NCBI RefSeq assembly: GCF_000002235.5
Contig: NW_022145545.1
Span: forward strand, 1,367,501-1,431,500
Direction: 5' to 3'
Source of the DNA: Strongylocentrotus purpuratus
Taxonomy: Eukaryota > Echinodermata > Echinoidea > Camarodonta > Strongylocentrotidae
Length of the DNA stretch: 64,000 nucleotides
Under the pieces are notes generated by a model. The model was not told the origin of the DNA, searched no databases, and saw only the letters and a list, made by a program, of their open reading frames with translations. The position numbers and the translations under genes are program-made. Positions within the stretch are counted from its first letter, which is position 1. The number at the start of each line of letters is the position of its first letter. Positions 11,823 to 22,700 of this stretch are shown here, piece by piece.

Positions 11823-14800
11823 TATAAATAATAATAATAATAATAATAACAATGATAATGATGATAATGATGATGATGATGATAATAATAATAAGAAGAA
11901 GAATAAATATAAAATAATGATAATTAGTATTTAATGGGTGTTTGCAACTTTACTTATTATCTGTGAACGCTGAATAAAGCTGATGGAGATACGAATACAT
12001 TTGCGTAATTACAGGGAACATGGGGAAAATTGCACCCCTTCCACCATCAAATGAATAAGACTAAAGGGAAGAAGGGGGAGAAAAAAGAGAAAGGGAAAAT
12101 GAGAAGGGGCAAAGGACAATAAAAGAAGAAACCTGGACCACCCCCCCCCCCACATATCTCCCCCTAATTTATTTCCGAGTTAAACAGGTGCCCCCAATTG
12201 TTCTAGTGCATGCCTCCTTAACGGTTGGACTCAATGGTTTCAATGAGGAACCATATTCAAGGGAAATAAATATATGGTCTTTATAGATAAGTGATCGCTA
12301 AATCAGGTTTGACTGTACTATTCCAAGGGCGACGGGGGTAAAACGAAATCTGGCAAAACCTACCCTGATTAATTCGAATTAACATTAGTGTAATCGGTAG
12401 CATTTCTTTTTCTTAAATGAAGCTCATACATGCACACGCATTATCAAACTAGGGCCGTACTTACAAAGAATTCGAGTGGCTCATGTGAGCTTATAAGGTC
12501 ATGATAGTCAATATACTCACGTTTCATCAGTTGGAATAAATCGATCAGGATTGAATAGAAGAGGATCATCGAAATACTCTTCCAATCGTGACGTCAGGTA
12601 GGACAAGAACTGCATCGAGAAAGTCATGTCATAAGAATTTAAAACAAAATAGCTTTCCAAAGTCATAAGATACAATTAATCTTACGTTATGTTAATCTTG
12701 GAATGGCATTTTCAAAGAATATAATAAAGCTAATACTAAATGTTTAGAAATGCAAATAGACGTTGATCTACAAAAAGACCTTCGGAAGGAATTCGTAGCA
12801 GCTGACTAATGACGAAATAAAAGTAGGCAGAATTGTCGTCCCAACCGTTTCAAAATGTTAAATTTATCTCCATTTTTAACCTGAGCTCAACCGTTGGAAC
12901 AAATCATCCGCAAATCCGTTTCCCACACAAAGTATTAGAAGGTAAACATGAAACATAAGTAAATTCATAATGCTCAGTAACGCTGTATAACATCTGTAAT
13001 GAATTAGATAGTCAAGTATGTATATTTCAAAATATATTTGGGAGGATTTTTTAGGCTATGTCACTGACGAGCATACGCTAGATCTTAACAGTTACCCATT
13101 TGAATAATGTCCTTGGCAAGGCATTAATTTACATTTGACATTCGATACCCAAGAGAGAAATGGGGACCTGTTAGGATGACGAAAGCATTCAATGCTTTAA
13201 ACACCAATTTGGTGTTAGTAATTGTCTATGCCCTGACGGTGACCATAATTATGGAAGGAATGCTCCCAAGGGTGTGGAGATGGTGCACATTGTGCGTGAA
13301 TGAATCCGATGACCAGGGGTTATAATATCTGTAAAGCGCTTAGAGACGGTATTCCGTATCAGGCGTTATATAAATCCAGATTATTATTATTATTATTATT
13401 ATTTAATATCTGGGTAGAGAGAAGCAACCGAAATAAAATGCTTTGTGACTATACCTACCAGTACAGATGCCCCCTTTGGGATGACGTAACCACACGATTG
13501 AACATCAGAAGCAAGCTCACGGCTTGCACCACTTACAGGTGGGTTAAGGCGCATTGTTTCTTTAAAAACCTACGAAAAAGAATGAAATGTTAAAATGTGG
13601 ACATTTTATTTTACTGGAAATGACACGTGGCCTTTAACAAAAAAATATGTATTCCTTTCTTGATTTCTTCACTCATGTATTTGAATAAAATACAAACAGG
13701 CTACCAGAGGTCCTGTGTGATATAAACAAATAAATGACTATATATATATATATATATATATATACTTATACAGTACATGCGGTGATATAAACTATGGGAA
13801 ACCCTTAGACTTACGACGATGGGGTGATAAAACATATCTTAGCTCTCTTAAAATCAACCTGCATGAATTTACATGAATTTCCTTTTGATTTTCACCTTCA
13901 CAGAATGATGTAGAAGAAATAAAAAGGGAAAAAGTAGCATTTAGATGTTTGTTTATTAAACAGTAACTCCTATCTACTTAAGAAAATCATAATCATTTTC
14001 ATAATCATATCATCTTAATGTTGCAACGTAACAATATTTATGGATTATCTTGAAACACTGAGTTATTAGGAAATATTCCTATTTGGGTTTAGTAATTATT
14101 CAATGGAATACTTTATATATTTATTTATTTGTTTATGTATTAGTTTGTTTGTTTACCAATTCATGAATTAATTAATCTATGATTTTCTTAATTTATTTAT
14201 CGATTCATTTATCATTTTTTTATCATTTTTTTCTTTATACATGTATTTTTGTTTGTTTCTTCAACAGGAAGACACTATCTTCAGCCAACGGTTGTTCTCC
14301 GCCATGCCCTATGTACTACCTACCCTAGACATGTATTCCAATTTCGTGAGATCCGAGTGCTCAATAATCGATTTACTTCCGAGGACTTCGTCTACTTCAT
14401 CTTTTAGTCTAGTAAAAAAAAAACGGAATACATAACAGGAAACGATTACTATCATGGTTAGCAAACTCACACAAGTTATACAAAAACAGTTGGATTTGAG
14501 TTGTATATTACATTCTCTTTTGCTTCTTTCCAGGTTTATATTGAGCTCTCGTTTCCATCGATATTATTTTCCCTCTTTGTATTTTGCTATCCCTCCTTTA
14601 TATTTTATTTTCACTGTGATTAAAACACAATTAGTATGATTAAAGTCCCTAAATTCTGATTTTAATTCCCTGTAAATCTAAAGTTGCACATATGGTACCT
14701 CTAAATGACGTCAACAAAACTTTTATAACATGACGCGTGGGATTTGCTAAGATATATTTTCTCCTGCCTATTCCAGTCATACTTGGTAATAATTGGTCAA

Positions 14801-17800
14801 TTGATTTGTATCGATGCTAGAAACGTGATCGCAAAGACTTTCAAAAAATCAAGTTAAAGTGACTCGGTAACATTGCCTCAGAATCTGAAACAAAATCCTG
14901 GATTTAGCTCATGCTGCAATCATAATTATAAACCTTAAGGTCAGTCTGGAATCCCATGACTTTTACAAGCCGATCGCCTGTCTGATTAACAAGCTATTTA
15001 TGATTGGAATTCTAAAATTCAAAAAACCGTTTCCCAACGTTTTTTTTTTATTACATCACAGTCTATTGGGGAAAACAAGTATGGTAAAACCGGTCACTCA
15101 AAGATTTTTATTTTTTGAGGCACTTTATGATCATTTTGAAGCGCAATTTTTGTTTAGGGCTTCATTATTACACCATATCACAGCTGTAGGAACATCAACG
15201 AACCAATATCTCAGCTTTTACTCTTATCACGGGAAGAAGAAACCTGGGCCCCGTTGCACAAAACTTACCATTGACGGTAACTTTGCCATCAATGGTAACT
15301 ACCATGGAAACCTTGATTTTGATTGGCTGTTGAGCAATGTTACCATGGTAGTTGCCATTGATGGCAAAGTTACCATCAATGGTAAGATGCAACGGGCCCT
15401 GGAAGACCTCATCTTACCTATACAGACCTACTCAAGAAGGATACGGGACTTGAACTGTCAGAGGTAAAAGCAGCCATGCTGGACAGGAATGTGTGGAAGG
15501 CCATCACAGCTCGGGCAGTTGACCCGACTTAAGCAAGTAAGCAAGTAAGCATATCACAGACACTGATAACATAGGGCCATGCAATGTTCGTACCACGTTA
15601 TATTAGGGACTTTTAGATTTGCACGTCGACAGGTTTGACTTCAACGTGTGACGTCATTTTAAGGCACTGCGCATGCGTCACGTCGTCTCAGTCGGCGATC
15701 GAGAATGCGTAAACATTGATTTTCCTACATCTAGTACGGTACTAGTATATGCCGCGTGCGCATAAAATATACAGTTCCTCAGGTAGACAAAGGAACATCC
15801 CTTCCCTGCTATTATGTAAAAATGTGTAGAACAGGTGTCACATGCATATTCACCTGTTCTATACATTTTTACATAATAGCAGTGAAGGGATGTTCTACCA
15901 CAGCAATTGTTGAGGGTAGAATGAGGAACTGTATATTTTGTCCTCTTTCTTTGTTCGTCATGTTCATAGTGTTACTTCCTGCATGCATGTATATCGCCGA
16001 GTGCAATCTAAAAGATTTCTTGTAGTCAACATGGGCAGTTGAGTACGTTGACACGCATGACCAGTCGGCGTTCGTCGAATTCTCGTCCACTCAATCTAAA
16101 AGTCCCTAATATTGTCATGTTCGCGCCTTCCAGTAGGTGACACACGAGGCTATTGAAATGGCCTCAGTTTTATTTAATGAAAGTCTTCGCAATCGTGTTT
16201 GTTTCCATGCAGATTATAAAATACAATTGTAGGTTGTTATTTACCTCTTAGCCACGTCTTTGTGTCTTCCAATCTCCAGTAAGGTAAATGCAAGGAGATT
16301 GCTCGTTGTTTCTTGACCTTTGTATTGAACAACAATAAAGTTCAAGGTTATAACCATATTACGTATCAAATTATTATGACAAAGGGGATGTTTAATAGCC
16401 TACATGACATTCATATATGAGGTTATAAAGACTCCCTGTTTGTTTGGGGCTATTGTACCAGTCTTTTCAGAAGTATCGACCCCCATAAGTGTAGCCATTC
16501 AGCATCCATGCCCTTTGGACCTTTGGAGAGGGGAAAAGGGTATCACCAGTGTCATGAGGGGGCCAAATGTCCTCTTCCCCGAAAATATATTTGGAAGTTT
16601 GTGATTCTAACATTCCATCGGAAAAGTGAAATAAGGAAAGTGGAACCTTTTTTTATAGAAAGAACAATGTTTTAACATACTCCTTATAACAAGGAATTAT
16701 TACGGTCGCACTTTTGATTTTGTGTTCATATTATTATTTTTAGCCCTCATACAATGAAGTAATTTTGCTTGGTCCAAATGAGTTTGCAATATAAACGAGA
16801 TTCAACTGTACATTGGTTAATTTGTTTAGCTTAGGTACTGGTTTATCAATTTTGTTCAATTTGATGGTGAATTCTCATGGTGGGCTGTCCCTACCTTCCT
16901 CCCCAACATGAAACAAAAACATAGCTACGCCAATGTGCATTGATGTGCCTTGTATGTTATACATAAGGAAAGAATTTAATTTAATTTTTACGCATAGGCT
17001 ATGTCTATATAATATGAAGAAAAATATCTTTGTGATATTGACCCCATTTGTGTATGTTAACCCTCCATTACTTCGACCAGTTCCATCTTGATTATAATCA
17101 TCACAACTAATCCTTGAAAGAATCTTTATACTAAGAGACGAATCAATATACATGTATTACTAGCTAACCAGCTACGAAAAATGTCCCGAACTCGTCGATC
17201 AAATCTGCCGTTTCAATCTTCTCGCCATTCCCGACATCGTCCTCTGCTTGCAAAATACATGTCAGGATGTCCTTCGGCAACTCCTCGCCTTTCTTCTTTG
17301 CCTCTCTTCTCTTTTCGATGCAATCCTGGCCAATGTTTCGTACCAGTTTGACGGCGTCGCGCACCGATCGGCGATATTGGCGTGCTTTGCTGCGAGGATC
17401 AACCTATAATTTGTAAAATATTGATGATAACGTGTGTGATATGCCTGTGAAGGCGTGTGCAATAACTTTTTTGCAATGTATTACGTGACTAAAGTAGTAC
17501 GAAAAGACTCGTCCAGAACTAAAATGCATAATTGTTGAAAAATCATATTTTTATGCCATTACAGTAAAGTAAGACACAAACCTAGTAATTATTCTGCCTT
17601 GATTAAACTTAATAATACTAAAAAAAAACATTATTGAGACAAGTCAAATCACAAGTTTTTATATACGAATGTCATTAAAATTTTATACATTTCAAATGTA
17701 TATTTACATGTGTTTATATGAATAAAAAGATACAATAAACAGCAACTAATAAAATTCAAAAAATAAAAAATAATTAAAAAAAGGGTTATATACAACGATT

Positions 17801-18751
17801 TCGTTCAAAAATTCACCAGTCTGCTACCCTGATTTTTAGCTATCTTTAATAGCATTTGTTTTGATTTTCCTTGAAAAGACTGCTGAAAAAGCATACCATT
17901 AAGAGGGGGTTCTTAAATGTAGCGTCCATGCCTTGAAGTGCTAGCGCAATCGCCGACGGAAAGGGACAGTCAGAATTTTCGACGGCGTTAATATCCATGT
18001 CAAAGCCGACCTTTAGCAAAGAGAATGAATATGAGAAAATGGGAACAGGATCATTAACGTTATGTGTATTATCAATGATAACAAAACAGAAATATGAACT
18101 CATATGCATACAATAAATTCGTCGTATTATTCAGTTGTATCAATGAAGGTTAGCCTTCTTTCAATGATCCGAGAGACAATGAAGGGAGAGAGAGAGAGAG
18201 AGACAGAGTGGGAGAGAGAGAGAGAGAGAGAGTGGGGGGAGAGGGAGAGAGAGAGAGAGAGGGGGGGGGGGGAAAGCGAGAATAGAGAGTGGGTGTGGTT
18301 GATAAGAAAGGGGAGGGAAACAGTGTTACCTTTGCAATGACATCCAGAGTGACATTATTGAAATGCTCCAACATTCTAACAAGCGTTTTGTCGTCGGCTA
18401 GGGGATGAGATGATCTCGAAGACGGGTCGCACTCTCGTCGAAATGGTCCATCATTTGCATTAGATACCTGATAGGAATATATTTGGAAGCGTTAACTAAT
18501 TTTTTTTCTGTTCACACTTCTGTTCATCCTCTTCTTTCTCCTTCGACAACATTACCATCACTAACGTCATCACTATCATCATCATCATCATCATCATCAG
18601 TAGCAGCAGCACTGTCACATCCTCTTCTTCTCCTTTTTCTTTTTCTTCAGCTTTATCTTTTTCCTTCTTTTTCTTCTACGTCTTCCTCTTCTTCTTCTTC
18701 TACTACTACTACTACTAATACTAATACTATTACTACTACTACTATTACTTT

Positions 18752-18792
<41 letters not shown>

Positions 18793-18868
18793 TTACTATT
18801 ACTACTACTACTACTACTCCTAATACTACACTTCTACAATTACTACTACTTCTACTACTACTACTACA

Positions 18869-18902
<34 letters not shown>

Positions 18903-18903
18903 T

Positions 18904-18944
<41 letters not shown>

Positions 18945-19718
18945 TTACTACTACTATTACTACTACTACTACTACTACTACTGCTTTTTTCTACTATTAC
19001 TACCACTACTACTTATATTACTACCACTACTACTTTTATAACTACTACTGCTTTTACTACTAAATCTACGACTACAACTATAACAACTAGTAGGCCTACT
19101 ACTGCTACTTTTACTACTACTACTGCTGCTAGTAGTCTTATTATTATTAACAATACTAATATAACTACGCATTCGACTACTAATTCTACTACTACTACTA
19201 CTACTACTAATAATAATAATGATAATATTGAACATTTATAATGCATCATGTCTGTCAAAAATGACACTCCTGGCTCATTTATGTGACCATTGTATAATTG
19301 TGGGCATACGACCATCAAGTGATTCAAGAAAGAAGGTAAAATGCCCATAAATTAAAGTTAAACATACTTCAGGGCATAATTTTTCAATAATAGAATTACA
19401 ATAAAAAAAAATTAAAAACCTAAAAGCGTGGTTACGTAAGCTTGATACACAGGTATGAATTGAAACATATAGGATATACTGTCGTTAATATCCAATACAA
19501 TGCATATTAAAGTAATAAAAGTTATATAAGGGTAGTACAATGTAAGACATAATTAAACAAACTATTACTACTCCTACTATTACGACTACTAAGCCTACTA
19601 TTACGACTGCTACTACGATAACGATTACGACTGATGCTGCTGCTTCTTCTACTACAACTACGACTAAGACTTCTACTACTACTGCTGCTTATATGCGACT
19701 AAGTTTACGACTGACACT

Positions 19719-19758
<40 letters not shown>

Positions 19759-22700
19759 ATACTCGACTACTATTTATATTTTCATTCATCGTCTTCTTTT
19801 CCTCTCTTTTTTTGTTTCTTGATTTTTTTTCTCGCTTTTTCCTTCTTGATTTTCATCTTCTCCATTCTCTCTTCAACGTTTAACTTTACTTCTTTTATCT
19901 CCATTTTCTTCACCCTTTTTAACTTGTTGCTGCCCAATTATATGACACACATGAAGTACTGTAAGTTAACTTATACGTGTTGATTCAAGTAATAGGTGTC
20001 TCCTGCCTGTAAATTGAGATAAATATTGAGTTTAAAAAATGGCACTACTTCACACATGTTAGTAAAACATTGAACACCTAACACAAAACACAAAATAATG
20101 AACTTCTGGACCCGTTTCATAAAATTTCTTATCAGTAGAAGATGCTTAAATTCTGTGACAAATTTGCTATCAGCCAATCAAATGCAATGATTTCAGTAGC
20201 TTTTAACAGTGATTGACACTTGCTATTGAAAACAAACTTTGTGAAATAGGGCCCTGATTTATGAACTTGGAATTACTCACTTGCGGTTGAAGGCAGGGTT
20301 TAGCAATGCTCGGCGAGTATGCCACTTCTCGTGGTTAACTTGTGAGACGAGCCCCAATCCCAAAAATCTCTGACCAAACACAGAGTAGAAGAAATCATAC
20401 AAGGCACGAGGCTTGAGATGGCGGCTGTCCAGGCAAACTTTCTGATGTTTAAAGAAATTAATTATAATAATAATGAATATTATTAACCTTTATATTCTAT
20501 TCATTTAGTCTTTCTTTTACCAGGGTGGCTTCACCAGTGCTTTTGACACTGCCTGAAAAGAATGCCCTCTACATGAACAAAATCCATATAGACAATGTCA
20601 TAAAAGATACATCTAACATTACCAACAAAAAACACCAAAACAAATGAACACAATAAAACAATTAACCTAGTCATAATATCAGAGAAATATAACTAACTAT
20701 GACTATAGTGAGTCAGGGGGGGGGGGGTCAATCCTTTTTAAAATGTGGGGGGACGATGGAGTAAAATATGAAGAGGCGTCGGTTTGGAGTCGGTAGGGCG
20801 TTAATTTGGGTCGATGGGGCGTCTGTATGACGATGTGACGAGAATCGATCAGTTTGTAGATTGTTGTTAGACTCGTAATCGTATAATGTTTCTATCATTA
20901 TTTCACATTTGATTTTCATTTCACTATTTAAAAAAACATTTAAAGATAAAGTTGAGTTCTGGTCATGCGATTGCATTGTAAAAGAAAAGGTGTGGAATGA
21001 ATCTGAAAAAGTTGACCATGTAGCATGTAAGTATCGGTGTGTACTGCAAGGTTCTGGAGTCATCAAAATCATAATAAATTTGGCCCAGTCTTGGTAAAGT
21101 AACAAGCACTGTACACAGAAAGATGTATATGGGACTACACAAATGGTTTCGGGGCTACTAACCTTGATTTCCTTATCTTGCTATGCTCATTACTCAGTCA
21201 GTATACATTTTCTACCAAAATTGTTTGGCAGATGACATTTATTGGTAATCTTGAACATTCAGTGTAAGTTTCGTTTGATTCTGTAAGAATTAATTTTATT
21301 TTTTTATTAGAACTCAAGTTTATCTTTAAATTTTAAACCATATTAACTCCACCAAATTACAGTATAAATATATCCTATGACTATGATAAAATTGCAATGT
21401 TTATAAAAATAGATTTATTACCTTGACTGTTGGAGGGTTAGAGCATATGACCATTGGCTGTAATATGAATCGTATACAGTAGACTGGTCCAAGATCTCTC
21501 ATCCTTTCAAAGAAATATCAAATAATTCATAATAGTTATTAGTTTATGTTGTCACAATTACAAAACGGAGTTATAACTTTTTTTATATCTAGGTTCGCCA
21601 TAGCGATTAGCCTAGCCGCGCCGTAGCCATGCCGTAGAGCGGTTCCATGGGGACCGTACGTCGGGCGTACGGTAGCCTTGCGTTTTATATACTCCAGGGG
21701 TGAAGTGGTAGCATCAGTCTGGCCGCACGGTCGCCGTACGGTCACCCTTCGGGCGCCTTGCATGCGCCTTGCGGCTACCGTACGTCTACATTGCGTATAC
21801 TCTGCGTCTTCCTTGCGTCTACCTTAGTATTTGTCAAAAAGCTACGGCCGCCGCAGGGACGCCCTAAGGTGACCGTTCGTCATCACTTCAAAGGCCGTAC
21901 GGCAGTCGTAGATTATATGTCTCCACACATTCAAAATACGCCGTGCGGCTCCCCTAACATAATTATGTGACCGCTTCCGTATGTGACCGTGGGAATGCTG
22001 CGGCGTTCCTTTAATTGCTATTGGCCGTAGATATTTTAGACCGCACGGCCGCGGCGGCAAATGTGACCTAGGCATAAGCGTATCAAGTAAGACAATTACC
22101 TCCCTTTACTCCCCGAGTACAATTACCCCCCCCCCCCCCCCGTTCATTAAAGGGGAAGTACACCCTGATAATAAATTGGTTTTAATAATAGCAGAATTTT
22201 CGGGGGTAATTGTCCTCGGGGGGGGGGGGGTGGGCTGATTGTCCAAAGGGGTAATTTTCCGGGGGGTTAATTGTCCCTTGGGTAATTGGTCGGGGGTGAT
22301 TGTTCAGGGGGCTATTATCCTCGGACCCCTAAACATACTATCTTTAAAATTACAATATTTAAACATAATATCTTTAAATTTATGTTTAAACTTACCATCT
22401 TTAACCTTATCGTCTATAAACTTACCATCGTTAAACTTATCGGCCCGAATTTACAAAGGAGGTTTGTCGACAAACCTAGGTTTATGTGCGTCATATGACG
22501 CGTTTCGGTGCGTTTCAGACCAAGGTTCAGACAAATCTAAAACGCGTCAAAACGCGTCAAAACTCGTCATACGACGCACAGTAACATAGGTTTGTTTACA
22601 AACCTCCTTTGTGAATTCGGGCCATCATCTTTAAACTTGCTATCTTTAAATTTTCCATCTTTAAACTTACCATTGATGCATTAGAGTCAGCGTTTGCATA

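Noticed and set aside
15195..15467. Similar open frames on both strands near 15.2-15.4 kb
   Set aside because: They come from a palindromic MITE and reflect its symmetry.
18483..19241. 252-codon open frame rich in Thr and Leu
   Set aside because: It is a translation of an (ACT)n microsatellite; the antisense and shifted frames are equally open.
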